From the NCBI GenBank assembly GCA_032622095.1, contig CP136069.1, positions 2,825,462 to 2,889,461 of the forward strand: a stretch of 64,000 bases of DNA, given 5' to 3'. The translations under genes and the position numbers were made by a program. The stretch is from Siphonodentalium dalli (Eukaryota; Mollusca; Scaphopoda; Gadilida; Siphonodentaliidae). Below the pieces are notes generated by a model that saw nothing but the letters and a program-made list of their open reading frames with translations, searched no databases and was not told the DNA's origin. Shown here piece by piece: positions 34,492 through 45,530 of this stretch (the stretch's first letter is position 1; each line of letters starts with the position of its first letter).

Positions 34492-34847
34492 TTAACCCTT
34501 TACCCAACAGAAGGGCCCTGTGCCAATGCATTCTCTTATATATGCGAGTCGACCATAGGTCGCCTCGCATATATAAGAGAATGCATTGGCTTAACACATA
34601 TTAAAGAAAAAATGGTAAAAAGTGTTAAAAAAAAGTTTTATTTAGGCCAATGCATTCTCTTATATATGCGAGGCGACCTATGGTCGACTCGCATATATAA
34701 GAGAATGCATTGGCACAGGGCATAACTGTAACTATCACAATGTGCTCAATGAGCCGGTTCCAATGATACCCATATTTCCATGGTTTTATTGAGACAGACC
34801 GAAGATAATTTAGGCGTTTCTGGGCGTTCTGTTGGGTAAAGGGTTAA
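34492..34847. mobile_element. Family A TTAA element
   Basis: Two 62-bp hairpins, TTAA flanks, and a shortened right arm (tttctgggcgttctgttggg). Confidence 0.85.
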
Positions 34848-35124
34848 TTAATATATAAGAATTACGGTGCGTATTGTTATTTTGGTTTACTATTCGTAAA
34901 AAATAATGACTTTGAACAAGATTATTCTACATTTCTATTTGATCACCTTACTGGAGTGTTTCACATCATTTTAATATATAGTAATGTTACGGCCATGTAA
35001 AGCTGAATGAATATCCAGTTGTCTATATACATTTAAATTATATACTTTGAATTTGTAGTTGTTATTCTATACATAATTTATGTTCAAGTGAAACGAGTTA
35101 AAACATAATACTGTTTATTTTTAG

Positions 35125-35241
35125 ATTCTGTTTGTGATGTACATGATCATGGTGACGCTGTTGCTGGTCAATATGTTGATCGCCATGATGGGTAATACAT
35201 ACAATCTAGTCAACAGCACCGAGAAGGAATGGTTCCGTCAG
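35125..35241 (+). CDS. TRPV: TRPV exon: S6 and start of TRP region
   Basis: The exon is 39 codons, phase 0 to 0, with acceptor tatttttag and donor CAG|gtaagt. It encodes the S6 inner pore helix ([20 protein letters not shown]), then [19 protein letters not shown], the nearly invariant TRPV S6/TRP junction. It follows any pore exon at LAK/ILF. Its 3' end and donor are repeated twice more downstream (donors at 35279 and 35341). Using either would read through an in-frame TAA after VSYYNR, so they are non-productive. A degraded copy of its 5' half lies at 32868. Confidence 0.92.
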
Positions 35242-35352
35242 GTAAGTTACTATAATCGATAATCTAATTGTTCCGTCAGGTAAGTTACTATAATCGATAG
35301 AATTCATCATTCATTATGGGTTAATCTAATTGTTCCGTCAGGTAAGTTACTA
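35242..35352 (+). repeat. Two extra copies of the S6 exon donor
   Basis: The motif ttccgtcaggtaagttacta occurs three times, with donor boundaries after 35241, 35279 and 35341. Only the first is preceded by the full exon. The spacer aatctaattg is shared by copies 2 and 3. These are near-perfect, hence recent, duplications of a splice donor. Confidence 0.85.
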
Positions 35353-35486
35353 TATATGGTAACAAATATAATCAATAGAATTCACCAATGTAATTTTTAA
35401 ATGAGTAAGCACCGGAACTAAGATTCGTCACTCGTATATATATGATATGATATGATTGACATTCCAATATTTAGTAAAGTGTTAAT

Positions 35487-35614
35487 AATATTTTCTATTT
35501 TGTAGTCGGCCCCACAGTGCCTCAAACAGATGGAATCATGCACTGCAGAGTGTCTTCTGCTTCAATCTTTATGGGGAGCCGTATGGGTTTACATAAATAT
35601 TTTCTATTTTGTAG
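35487..35614 (+). mobile_element. Hairpin element inserted at the TRP-box acceptor, 24-bp direct repeat
   Basis: The motif tattttctattttgtagt followed by (c/g)ggcc occurs at about 35488 and again at about 35597, abutting the real exon. Between the copies is a short foldback element: ggccccacagtgcctcaaac, a core with tgtcttctgct, and ggggagccgtatggg. The duplicated stretch includes the 3' splice site and the first exon bases, so the insertion copied an acceptor. Confidence 0.75.
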
Positions 35615-35740
35615 TGGGCCAAAATAGTTCTAGTCATTGAACAAAGTGTGACGACCGCGGAGCGGACTAAGCAACAGCAGAAATACTCCCAACCAATGGC
35701 AGATGGTCGCCGAGCGCTCGTGATCAGGTGGCACCAATCA
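35615..35740 (+). CDS. TRPV: TRPV exon: TRP box and proximal C terminus
   Basis: The exon is 42 codons, phase 0 to 0, between ctattttgtag and tca|gtgagt. It encodes WAKIVLVIEQSVTTAERTKQ, the TRP helix that contacts the S4-S5 linker, then KYSQPMADGRR and ALVIRWHQS, which resembles the conserved TRPV strand after the TRP domain. The acceptor and first bases are part of a 24-bp direct repeat flanking a hairpin element (35487-35614), so a second copy of this acceptor lies 109 bp upstream. Confidence 0.88.
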
Positions 35741-35959
35741 GTGAGTAGTAATTCCATACATGTATGTAATCCATTGAATTACTCCCTATCCATATAGGTA
35801 CAGGGATTTTATTACCCCCTGCCCCCCCATATATATATATATATATATATCCCCATTTAGCTTACAATGACGTTATTCCCACCTCATCCTCAGTGATTAT
35901 TGATGTGTTCCATGCATGTATCGGGTCCATTGAATTACTCCCTCCCCATTTATGTACAT

Positions 35960-36190
35960 ATATATACCCCCCCCCCCCCATTTAGTATACCAGGACTTTA
36001 TTCCCCCCTTCACTCCCATGTAAGATGCATTTAGTATACAAGGACGTTATTCCCCTTCACTCCCATGTAAGATGCATTCAGTATACAGGGACGATATTCC
36101 CCCCCCCCCCTTTCACTCCCATGTAAGATGCATTTAGTATACAGGGACGTTATCCCCCTTCACTCCCTTGTAAGATGCATTTGCAGCACA
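35960..36190. repeat. ~50-58 bp tandem repeat
   Basis: Four units of catgtaagatgcatttagta tacagggacgttattccc with variable C runs. Confidence 0.8.
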
Positions 36191-36312
36191 GCTTTTGTGT
36201 TCCACAACAGACGAACTAAACTTCCATAGAACTCAAGTATGCATTTCAAAAACAATTAAAAATTCATATATGCAACGCTCCCTATATAAGAGAATGCACT
36301 GGCACATGATCA

Positions 36313-36525
36313 TTAACCCTTTAAGTGCCAAGTTCGATTTTTTTATCAACCCATATTTCCTTGATCATTTTTCAATTTATTGATTATAATAATATGATAC
36401 ATTGATGGAAAGAGCTCCAAGAGCTCTTTCCATCAATGTATCACATTATTATAATCAAAAAATTTGAAAAATGATCAAGGAAATATGGGTTGATACAAAA
36501 ATCGACTTGGCACTGAAAGGGTTAA
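36313..36525. mobile_element. Family E TTAA palindrome
   Basis: A near-perfect 213-bp foldback from ttaaccctttaagtgcc to ggcactgaaagggttaa with centre agagctccaagagctct. Other copies are at 54687, 55048 and, split, 61544. Confidence 0.9.
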
Positions 36526-36529
36526 TGGT

Positions 36530-36822
36530 GCACCAGCGCAGCTCCCACCACGAAAGGGTAAATAACTATTTTCTGCCTATACATTACTCTATACTGCTGG
36601 TGCAGCAGTAATGATCATGTACCAGTGCATTCTATTATATAGGGAGTCTCGCGTATATAAGAGAATGCACTGGCATACACTGTGTTACAAGGTAAATATT
36701 GTTAGCCAATGTATTCTCTTATATATGTGAGGCTCCCTATGGCAGACTCGCATATATAAGAGAATGCATTGGCAAAGGGTTTTCAAAAAATTTCAGAAAG
36801 CTCCCACCTCAGTAAGGGTTAA
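36530..36822. mobile_element. Family H-like TTAA element with two hairpins
   Basis: gtgcaccagcgcagctccca and gaaagctcccacctcagtaa flank two hairpins based on agtgcattctattatata and ccaatgtattctcttatat. The right end is agggttaa. Confidence 0.6.
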
Positions 36823-36839
36823 ACTACAAAACCTTAAAC

Positions 36840-37292
36840 TTAAAGGTGCATTATCCGAATTAACGCTTCTAAATTACTATTTCTTTGGCTGACAAAATAT
36901 TTGAATCGAGTCGAGGAACCCACCATTCAAAGCGCAGAGTGATCAGATATCAATTTTTGAAGTTTGTTATTTCTCGAGATGTGCAATTATTTGTGGCCCA
37001 AAAAAACGTCATCAAACGGATGGTATCTGACAAAATTGCAGATGAAGATAGATAACTCTAAAATCAAGTGATAATACGGCCAAATTTTGTGATACTCAAG
37101 TGATAATACGGACATATTCCGTTGAACAAAATATTGATAAATAACACGTTTTGGGAAATTTGATAGCATAGTTGACAGTGGTTAGCATTATTTTGTTGCA
37201 ATTAATTGATTCTGATGTTTATTTTGAAGAAATATTGTTGTTGTTGTATCTTGATGATATGGGGACCATCTAATCGGATTGAGTATCTTTAA
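36840..37292. mobile_element. Family I TTAA element abutting the terminal exon acceptor
   Basis: ttaaaggtgcattatccgaa at the left and ttcggattgagtatctttaa-type sequence at the right are inverted ends. The interior has ttactatttctttggct and gagtcgaggaacccacc, shared with 39905, 47101 and 56400. The element ends 9 bp before the exon at 37302, so its TTTAA and the adjoining tctttc are part of that 3' splice site. Confidence 0.75.
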
Positions 37293-37301
37293 TCTTTCTA
37301 G

Positions 37302-37451
37302 GAACAAGAGAAAGAAGAATTGAGAAAAGTGAGAGAACAGAACCAAGAGGAAATGAAAGAAATGTATCAACGTGAGAATATCAACAAACTCGAAATGCAG
37401 AAACAAAAAACCTCCCTCACGAGTGAAGGGTCGAGTGAGGCAGAAGCTTAA
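37302..37451 (+). CDS. TRPV: TRPV terminal exon: charged C-terminal tail
   Basis: The exon is 49 codons plus TAA at 37449-37451; the acceptor is aatctttctag. The product is a charged, probably helical tail (EQEKEELRKVREQNQEEMKE, then a region rich in Q, N and K), ending in TSEGSSEAEA. The join from WHQS/EQEK is in frame. The last 44 bp, including the stop codon, are the first unit of a tandem array that continues to about 37920, so the 3' UTR begins with degenerate copies of the coding end. The acceptor follows within a few bases of the end of a TTAA-flanked repeat. Confidence 0.8.
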   Translation, partial: EQEKEELRKVREQNQEEMKEMYQRENINKLEMQKQKTSLTSEGSSEAEA

Positions 37452-37920
37452 AAACCTCCCTCACGAGTGAAGGGTCGAGTGAGGCAGAAGCTTAAAAACC
37501 TCCCTCACGAGTGAAGGGTCGAGCGAGGCAGAAGCTTAAAAACCAACATCACGAGTGAAGGGTCGAGTGAGGCAGAAGCTTAAAAACCAACATGAGTGAA
37601 GGGTCGAGTGAGGAAGAAGCTTAAAAACCAACCTCACGAGTGAAGGGTCGAGTGAGGCAGAAGCTAAAACACCAACATCACGAGTGAAGGGTCGAGTGAG
37701 GCAGAAGCTTAAAAACCAACATCACGGGTTAAGGGTCGAGTGAGGCAGAAGCTTAAAAACCAACATCACGAGTGAAGGGTCGAGTGAGGAAGAAGCTTAA
37801 ACACCTCCTCACGAGTGAAGGGTTGAGTGAGGAAGAAGCTTAAAAACCAACATCATGAGTGAAGGGTCGAGTGAGGAAGAAGCTTAAAAACCAACATCAC
37901 GAGTGAAAGGTCAAGGGAGG
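37408..37920 (+). repeat. 44-bp minisatellite made from the TRPV coding end
   Basis: About 11.5 units containing cacgagtgaagggtcgagtg and aggcagaagcttaa. The first unit encodes the last residues of the channel and its stop. Later units change cctccctcac to ccaacatcac and carry sporadic variants (ggaagaagctt). The unit length of 44 shifts frame each time, but translation already ends in unit 1. The array therefore lies in the 3' UTR. Confidence 0.9.
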
Positions 37921-38275
37921 CATTCTCTTATATATGCGAGTCTCCCATAGGGAGAAATAAAATGCTACCCCCACGTTATATATACGTAATCAAAAGAAAT
38001 GGTTTTTGACTGTTTATAACCCTTAGAGAGCCCCACATAAACTGGAGCAGACGACACTCCATAGTGCATGCTTTCATATGTGTGAGGCTCCCTGTGGGTT
38101 AGTTCATGTCTTTGTTCAAAACTGCTGAGTTTTTCTATGTTTGTTTCGATTTTAAGATGTTGCAGTTATATTAACCAAAAAGTTTGTTATATATTTGAGT
38201 CTCCCGTAGGGAGAAATAAAATGCTACCTATGGACGACACTCACATATATAAGAGAATGCACTGGCACATGATCT
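37920..38275. mobile_element. Hairpin fragments and a family C element
   Basis: 38020-38101 is a C hairpin (gagagccccacataaactgg to gaggctccctgtgggtta). Flanking pieces carry cattctcttatatatgcgag arms. Confidence 0.6.
37950..37965 (+). terminator. Possible polyadenylation signal of the TRPV gene
   Basis: An AATAAA occurs at 37956, about 500 bp after the stop and just past the 44-bp array; another lies near 38216. Both are inside fragments of hairpin repeats, so neither can be assigned with assurance. Confidence 0.3.
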
Positions 38276-38515
38276 TTAACCCTTTCAGTGCCAGGCGCCG
38301 ATCTCATCGGCCCTAATTCACGGTCTGTAAAATCGGCCCTAAAAAATAATTCAAATATTTTTTTTAGATTTTTTTTGGGTTGAATTTTTTTTGGATATGG
38401 TTAAGCATGCTATAGCGAATTTAAAAACAAACTGGATAAAACCTTAGGGGTATGTTATAACTCAAAACTATCACCAAGTATTCATAGTAATAATTTTGAC
38501 ACTTGTTAGTTTTAA
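38276..38515. mobile_element. Fragment of family A2, reversed
   Basis: ttaaccctttcagtgccagg, then ggccgatctcatcggcccta, matches the reverse complement of the right half of the element at 17507. 38520-38814 has nothing recognised. Confidence 0.65.
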
Positions 38516-38822
38516 ATTATGTGTTTCATTTCTTTGCAAATGTTAGCACCAGTCTTGTTGCTTTGTCTACATACTTGTACACTGATGATTAACAGCTAGT
38601 ACAGTTATTGGTAAGGCAGTCCAAAGGAATTCTGACGCAACATCAAAAGTCAATTTTAAATCGTAGGAAGTGTCAAATAGATTATATATGCATTTTTAGG
38701 CATGCGGTGTATATCACTTGAAGCTGCTGTCATTTCTATAGCAGAGAGTAATCAAAACAGTTAGGTTATTGAGAAATATAACGGCAAAATGTGTGACAAC
38801 CAATGGTTTTATAGTTTTCTGT

Positions 38823-39262
38823 CAAGCCTGCAAATAGCGTGTCTGTCATTTGCAGAATGAGGTCCTCGGATGGTGAATTTAGTGATGCTATCCCGCACAG
38901 CGAGCTAGCATCACAAAATTCACCCTCTGGAGACCTCATTCTGCTTAGGCATCATCTTCTGGGAAGTATCTATAATATCAAATTAACATTGTTTTAGTAA
39001 CGTTTTCCCATCAGGGAAGTTTCTATATCCCCAAATTTGCAGAAGGTAAAATCCATAATCGAGGTGGCCAATGGGTGATCATCACCAACTTCAACTGGGG
39101 AACTTCAATCTGATCCTAGATCTACCATATCAGGGCCTAAGCAGAATAAGGTCCCCAGAGGGTGAATTTAGTGATGCTAGCCCACTATGCGGGATAGCGT
39201 CACTAAATTCACCCTCTGGGGACCTCATTCTGCAAATGACAGACACGTTATTTGCAGGCCTG
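38823..39262. mobile_element. Family B foldback element, complete
   Basis: caagcctgcaaatagcgtg and ttatttgcaggcctg are the ends; flanking octamers ttttctgt and ttttcggt agree at 7 of 8. Confidence 0.85.
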
Positions 39263-39359
39263 TTTTCGGTGGATTGACAGCTTGTGATTAAAGTTTAGTG
39301 ATATACACACATTTGTACATATGTTATACCCTGGAGAGTGGGTTCAGTCCTATTTTTTA

Positions 39360-39700
39360 CCTTGTGCCAATGCATTCTCTTATTTATGCGAGTCGACCAT
39401 AGGTCGCCTCGCATATATAAGAGAATGCATTGGCCTAACAATTTTTTATCATTATTTTTATAAATTTTTAGGACATAAAATAAAAAACATCCATTACCCT
39501 GCAGGGAGCCCCACACATATATAGAAGCATATAGAAGAATGTCTTCTGCTCATGTTTGTCTGGGGCTCTGTATGGGTGAAATTATAAAATTGTTAAAGAA
39601 TACAAGAAAAAATTATTAAAATTGTAAAAAATTGTTAGGCCAATGCATTCTCTTATATATGCGAGACTCGCATATAAAAGAGAATGCATTGGCACAGGGT
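39360..39700. mobile_element. 62-bp hairpins flanking a family C-like hairpin
   Basis: Two caatgcattctcttat hairpins (39366, 39640) flank gggagccccacacatatata to tctggggctctgtatgggtg. It closely resembles the arrangement near 32205-32435. Confidence 0.65.
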
Positions 39701-39904
39701 AAAACAAATCCCAAATTACAGTTCTATATTTAATCTTGTGGGGTAACATTACATATTATGTTATACCCATCATGTTATATTTATTGTGTTGATAACTCAA
39801 ATTATTATCAGTGTTTTATGAAGGCGATTGGGAGAGGAGATTATACATTAAGTGGATCGCACTTGTCCTCCAATCCCAATGCCCATTTGTATTGTAATAC
39901 TCAA

Positions 39905-40320
39905 AGATGTATAATCCGAATTAATTTTCCCAAATTACTATTTCTTTGGCTTCAGGGTAAAAACTAATTGATTCGAGTCAAGGAACCCACCCATCAAAGC
40001 TCAGTGATCAGATATCGATTTTTGAGTTATTTCCAGAGATATGTAATTTTTATGAAAAGGTTAATAACCAAGGTGATTTATAGAGTTACTTCCCTTAGGA
40101 AATGTTCAGATTAATAAGTTCAACGATAGTCATAAGTGACTTAACTTATTTTATGAACATTTCCCACCAATTAATAGAAATTTTCTGCACATATTTTATC
40201 TTTTAGTCAGTCTGTCGTCTGCATTTATTACCTGAACATCCCTCCAAATGAATAATAGACAATTCCAAATTATACTTTTACAATTGAATGGGAGAATCCA
40301 TTCAGTATAAAAGAGTTAAT
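39905..40320. mobile_element. Fragments of families I and G
   Basis: 39905-40040 matches family I (ttactatttctttggct). 40090-40270 matches family G (aaatgttcagattaataagt, tctgtcgtctgcatttatta, catccctccaaatgaataat). 40320-40900 shows nothing recognised. Confidence 0.55.
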
Positions 40321-40904
40321 TAAATTAACACAATGATTTGATGACATTTTTAAAAGGGTTTTTATTTTGTATAACATTTGTGAAGGAATAAGACTGTTCT
40401 TTGTATAAATTTTATTCATCTCTAACATCATGTAGTAAGCAGCAAGTAATGGTAAAATGATACATAAATGTGAATCAATCTTAGATGTCATAAAACGGTC
40501 GAAGGCGTCGCTTATTAATTAGCGATTGCATGTTGGCACATGTCAGATATGCCTGAAGAGCCAGAACGAATTAAAGAGTAGATTAATGTTTGGTTTATAT
40601 ATACGCTAATGACTTATAGCAGTCATTAGGATCTTCCTTTGTCTGTCCCGACCGATGGGTGAACTGCAGTTGTTACATAAGACCTTCTTTCCTTTGTGGC
40701 TAGTATTGCATAACTCATAGGTCGCGGCCTCTCCGAGTATGACCTTGGCAATTTGGTTGGGGTCACTATAGTTCGATTATATTCTGTCTCCCCCATAGGT
40801 AAGATGGATATGTTTAGTATGTACTATCACGTCCCTTGAATAAGATGAGGGATAAGAGATAGGGGTGCGTTACTCTACACATTCTACAAAATAAATTTGA
40901 TATA

Positions 40905-41762
40905 GTTGAATCGAAGACACCTGTCCGGACCCACGGAAACTCTTCTATCGCTTAATATTGATTTAATTTTTAATATTCTGGTATATTATATATGTTGTGA
41001 GATTATTCAAGGGTTGCAAGGAATGTCACTCGACTGAGGGTAGGTTCTTAAAACCACTGGTATGCATGCAGGCGATGACATGTCCTGAATACATATTGTG
41101 GAGTATGATACAAGATCTCTACTGTAGTGTCAACTAAAATATATAGAAGTAATTGGTAGCCTGACGGCGGAAAGTTTTTAAAGGTCCCAATCACAAATAG
41201 GCTGTGTATACCCATTGATAACAGCGGTGGGGTGTACTGCAAAAGGTCCAAAATGTAACTATATTAAAATCACAGCAGAAACACCGTCACCACAGTTAAC
41301 AAATGGGAGAAAATATAATCGTAACCTGATGTTGGGCTATTACAATTTTAGAAAGTAATTTGGATAGCTAGCAAAGGGCCAAGAGAAATTTATAGCCAAA
41401 GGGTTCAATTTGGATTTGATAGTATACATGTGTGTTGTAACAGCAGAATAAAGAAATGTGTGCTTAAGTAGTGTGAAAAGATGTGTCTTGTGTTAAAATC
41501 AAAATTTTCATCGACGTTATCTTCAGTTACATATCTCGGTGACGAATCTTCTAAGCAACCCTTGAATAATCTCACATTTTTAATATTCTGGTATATTACA
41601 TACGACCAATTTGGGACATTTTACGGCTCGCGCAAACATTCGGAGTGGATGAACTCTATCTAAAAATAGCAATTGATTGTCACATTATTTTTATAAGAAA
41701 ATATTTATATAAAATCAATATTAATAAATTGATAGAAGCGTTTCCAGACAGGTGTCTTCGGC
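40905..41762. mobile_element. Candidate 0.86-kb element with long inverted ends
   Basis: gaagacacctgtccgga near 40912 is inverted at 41745 (tccagacaggtgtcttc), and similarity extends inward through cttctatc and ttaatattgattt. An inner inverted pair, gagattattcaagggttgc (41000) with gcaacccttgaataatctc (41557), makes it foldable. No clear target duplication. Confidence 0.5.
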
Positions 41763-42023
41763 TTGAAAAACATGAGGGTAGTGGATTTTAAATTGTTTTT
41801 TACTGAGAAACCCCAACCATTATTATTGTTCTTTGACCTAATGTATTCCACCGTCCAATTGCAGGCAATTGGCTGCAATATGTTTGTGATTTTTAAACAT
41901 TATAAAGCAATATGTATTAGTGTAATTTTAAGAATACCTTCCACCCATACATGTGTGTTATTTATGAGCGTGTGATGTTTAGTAAGAATAAAGATTACCA
42001 GTTAAATTTGTAAATGTAAATAC

Positions 42024-42060
42024 CTTCCACTCTTTGGGGTTTCCCACATCCCTGAACTCA
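42024..42060 (-). CDS. Weak candidate exon
   Basis: The acceptor tcattgttttttggag and donor GTGGAAG|gtattt flank 37 nt that in one frame read EFRDVGNPKEWK. A second copy of tggaaggtatt lies 85 bp further along the minus strand (about 41935). It cannot be tied to the gene upstream because that gene's reading appears to stop at 47487. It may be chance. Confidence 0.2.
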
Positions 42061-42179
42061 CTCCAAAAAACAATGACCAAAATGGCGTGTGAATAGTGGA
42101 AGAATTGATGTGAGTTGTATTGATTAATAATTACTAGGTATGGTTTCTCAATTTTTCCCACTACGAATGTCTTCTGCTT

Positions 42180-43318
42180 TTTAGCTCAACTTACTTTGTA
42201 AGTTTGGGCTATTGCCATGGGTTGGAGTCCATCGTCTGTGTGTCCGTCAACAATTTCCTTTGGAGCGGGCTACAGGTCATATCTTTGGTCTGATCTTTAT
42301 GAAATTTGTCATGAATGTTGACACTGACATGTAGATGGGAACGAGTCATTTTGGGGTCATTCGGCCAAAAAAACATGGCCGCTGGTGGCCATCTTGGATT
42401 TCAAAATTAAATCCATTGGCACGGACTGGAAGTCGTACTGTTTGTGTGATCATCATAAAATTCGTCATGAATTTTGACATTGACATGTAGATGGGAACGA
42501 GTCATTTTACGATCATTCGGGCAAAAAATATGGCCGCTGGTGGCCATCTTGGATTTTACTCTTTGCATCACTAAATACTTTCGCGCAGGCTACAGGTCGT
42601 ATCTTTGGTCGGTTCTTTATGAAATTTGTCACGAATGTTGACATTGACATGTAGATGGGAACGAGTCATTTTGGAGTCGAACCCCTGGTGGCCATCTTGG
42701 ATTTCAAAATTGAATCCATTGGCGCGGGCTACAGGCCGTACTGTTTGTGTGATCATAATAAAATTTGTCATGAATGTTGACATTTAGATATAGATGGGAC
42801 GATTCATTTTAGGATCAATCGGCCAATAAACATGGCCGCTGGTGGCCATCTTGGATTTTACTCTTTGCATCACTAAATCCTTTGACACATCCTACAGACC
42901 ACATCTCTGATCCGATCATCACCAAACTTTATATGGATTATCGGGGTGACCTCTAGATGGGAACGAGTCATTTTGGGGTCATTCGGCGAACAAATATGGC
43001 CACAAATGGCCATTTTGGATTTTACTCTTTATATGACTAAATATTTCTACAAAATCCATTAGCATGGGTTATAGACCGATCTGTTTGTTTGATCTTCATG
43101 AAATTTGTCATGGATATTGACATTGAAATGTAGATGGGAACGAGTCATTTTGGAGTCATTCGGCGGAAAAACATGGCCACCGGTGGCCATTTTATAATTT
43201 ACTCTTTGCATCACCAAATCCTTTGGCACACCCTACAGACCACATCCCTCCATTTACTGTCAACCATTAAATTATTCCCCTACCTAAGTTGAGCTACAGT
43301 GTCATCGACACTTTCATT
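42180..43318. mobile_element. AGCTCAACTT element with internal tandem units
   Basis: It begins tttagctcaacttactttgt and ends ctaagttgagctacagtgtc, inverted to each other. The interior repeats catgtagatgggaacgagtc attttgg and catggccgctggtggccat about four to five times. A shorter relative is at 16677. No coding capacity. Confidence 0.7.
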
Positions 43319-43483
43319 TCTCATGTGAACTGCAAACCATGGTCATTTATATAAAATGAACGAGTGGCCACCCATGGTTGGCAAATGTGAACCCCGACCT
43401 TCCAACCAGGAATAGTTTAAACACATGTTATCAATAGAAAGTGTTTATTGAATAACCAAGTATATTAATAAATATAAAGAATT

Positions 43484-44112
43484 CTTAAAAACAGTTATCA
43501 CAGCATGGGGAACCCTTTACCCAACAGAACGGCCCTGTGCCAATGCATTCTCTTATATATGCGAGTCGACCATAGGTCGCCTCGCATATATAAGAGAATG
43601 CATTGGCTTAACACATTAAAAATTATAAAATTGTTAAAGAATGTAAGAAAAAATGGTAAAAAGTGTTAAAAAAAGAGTTTTTTTTAGGCCAATGCATTCT
43701 CTTATATATGCGAGGCGACCTATGGTCGACTCGCATATATACGAGAATGCATTGGCACAGGGCATAACTATAACCATCACAATGTGGTCAAGGAGCCGGT
43801 TCCAATGATATCCATATTTGTATGGTTTTATTGAGACAGACCGAAGATATTTTAGGCTGTTGAAGCTTTATTTGGCCGGTTTGTTGGGTAAAGGGTTAAG
43901 CAACATGGTAGCAGGGACGGGGGTGTATTGTGGGGGGGGGTGTCTAAATCCTACTAAGAAGTGAGAAGGGAGGCTCATATAGTCATGTTTTCGTTGATTT
44001 GAGTAACCAGGAATTTGAACTACTCATCAATAATGATTAGTGTAGAAAGGGGTTAATAAGATAACTACTCATCAATGAGTATTTAGTATAGAAAGGGTTA
44101 ATATGGTAACTA
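43484..44112. repeat. 630-bp segment, source copy
   Basis: ttcttaaaaacagttatcac to gaaagggttaatatggtaac, including a family A element (43509-43899, left TTAA mutated) and short ctactcatcaatga repeats. It is the likely source because its short repeats continue on to about 44165 outside the copied part. Confidence 0.8.
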
Positions 44113-44329
44113 CTCATCAGTGATGCTTTAGTATAGTAAGGGTTAATAAGGTAACTACTCATCAACTATAGACACTCAATTTTTGGGAAATATCGGATAA
44201 TCGTCAATATATCGAAAAATTTAAATAATCATCCTTAATATGTGCCTTTTAGCTAAATAATATCAATTTAGATAATTTTGCAGAAGAAAATTGAATCTGT
44301 GCCCCAATTAACAGTCTCATATTTCATGT

Positions 44330-44505
44330 CTCTGAGATAAACATTTTATATTATTTATTATTATTTATTTCATGTTACCTATCTCTGAGATAAACATTTT
44401 ATATTATTTATTTCATGTTACCTATCTCTGAGATAAACATTTTATATTATTTATTATTATTTATTTCATGATACCTATCTCTGAGATAAACATTTTATAT
44501 TAACA
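44330..44505. repeat. Short tandem repeat
   Basis: Four units of tacctatctctgagataaac attttatatta with variable spacers. Confidence 0.8.
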
Positions 44506-44512
44506 TAATTAG

Positions 44513-45150
44513 TCGAGTTTTTTTCCAAAACTCGACTTATAGTATGATGGGGGACGGTGGGCGGGCGGCGGGCGGGTGGCGTGTTTTGCTTATAACTCAA
44601 CCGTTTATTGACGGATTAAAAAAATGGTGTGTGAGTACATATCCATGCACGTAAGCTGCAGACAAAAAATCGGGTTCGTCCGCACATTTATTACAGAGTT
44701 ATGGCCCTTTGAATTTTCAGCTCGTTAGCGCGATAACTTCAACAAACGTTATCCGATTTGATTGAAATTTGGTATATAGGTGTCTCCCAAGAATATCTCG
44801 GTCGAGTTCGAAAACCGGCCAGGTCCGATAAAATTTGATAGAGTTATGGCCCTTAATTTGTCATTTTTCACGAATTTTCAGCTCGTTAGCGCGATAACTT
44901 CAACAAACGTTATCCGATTTGTTTAAAATTTGGAATAGACATACTTGCCAAGAATATTTCGGACGAGTTCGAAAACCAGCCTGGCCCGATAAAATTTGAT
45001 GGAGTTATGGCCCTTAATTAGTCATTTTTCGATTTTACCTATTAATTAGTCTACCGATACTGATGCACACCAATTGGCGGTAGCCACCGGCGGTAAGCCA
45101 CCGAAAACGAGACACAGCATCTCTGATGCCACCTCTTGTTTGTTTTTGAC
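44513..45150. mobile_element. TCGAGT-hairpin repeat with gggcgggcgg run
   Basis: It begins with a stem (gtcgagtttttttccaaaactcgac), then a GC-rich gggcgggcggcgggcggg run and two units with agctcgttagcgcgataact tcaacaaacgttatccgat. Resembles repeats I associate with molluscs. 45150-45500 shows nothing else. Confidence 0.55.
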
Positions 45151-45530
45151 ACAGCAATTTTTTGTCAATACTAACAGTAAGTCTTGAATTATGATGAATT
45201 TAATTGCTTTATAATTTGAGTATCTAGTCATTAAAGGGGGAGGAAACTATCGCATAAAAAAAAGTCATGTAAATTAAGCAAGCTGTTCTCTGTTCATGAG
45301 TAAAATTTCAGCTCAAATCTCAACACAAGAACAGACATATGGTGTCTCAAACTAACCCGCACAAGCAATTTCGCCAGTAACTTAACACCGCCATTTTTAC
45401 AAGAAATATTATTTCCCTTTATAGTTTGTGACATCATTTGCTCACTTGGCTGTTCAACGCTAAACTGTATCGAATACATTAGTCGGTTTATAGATATGAT
45501 AATAAATAAAACAACAGATTGAATGTTTGC

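Larger units (their letters stand above)
3318..37451 (+). other. TRPV: TRPV-type cation channel gene, 3' part (span)
   Basis: This is the span of a split gene reconstructed from exons at 3318, 11203, 17105, one of four pore exons (18549, 26830, 28362, 30693), 35125, 35615 and 37302. All junctions use AG/GT and the phases fit: 0-0, 0-2, 2-1, 1-0, 0-0, 0-0, 0-stop. The product runs from S2 to the C terminus of a TRPV channel, a tetrameric plasma-membrane cation channel. Diagnostic pieces are RGFKIVGPF after S4, MIVGDLLRF in the S4-S5 linker, [15 protein letters not shown] in S6 and WAKIVLVIEQ in the TRP region. As I recall the family, the linker and S5 resemble the vertebrate TRPV5/6 and TRPV1-4 side more than Nanchung or Inactive. 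The N-terminal ankyrin repeats and S1 are not in the window. The family call is secure; the subtype is not. Confidence 0.9.

Noticed and set aside
34134-34597. Frames with repeated MADLCGVVWPISVEWYGRS
   Set aside because: Products of a 23-bp minisatellite read in several phases.
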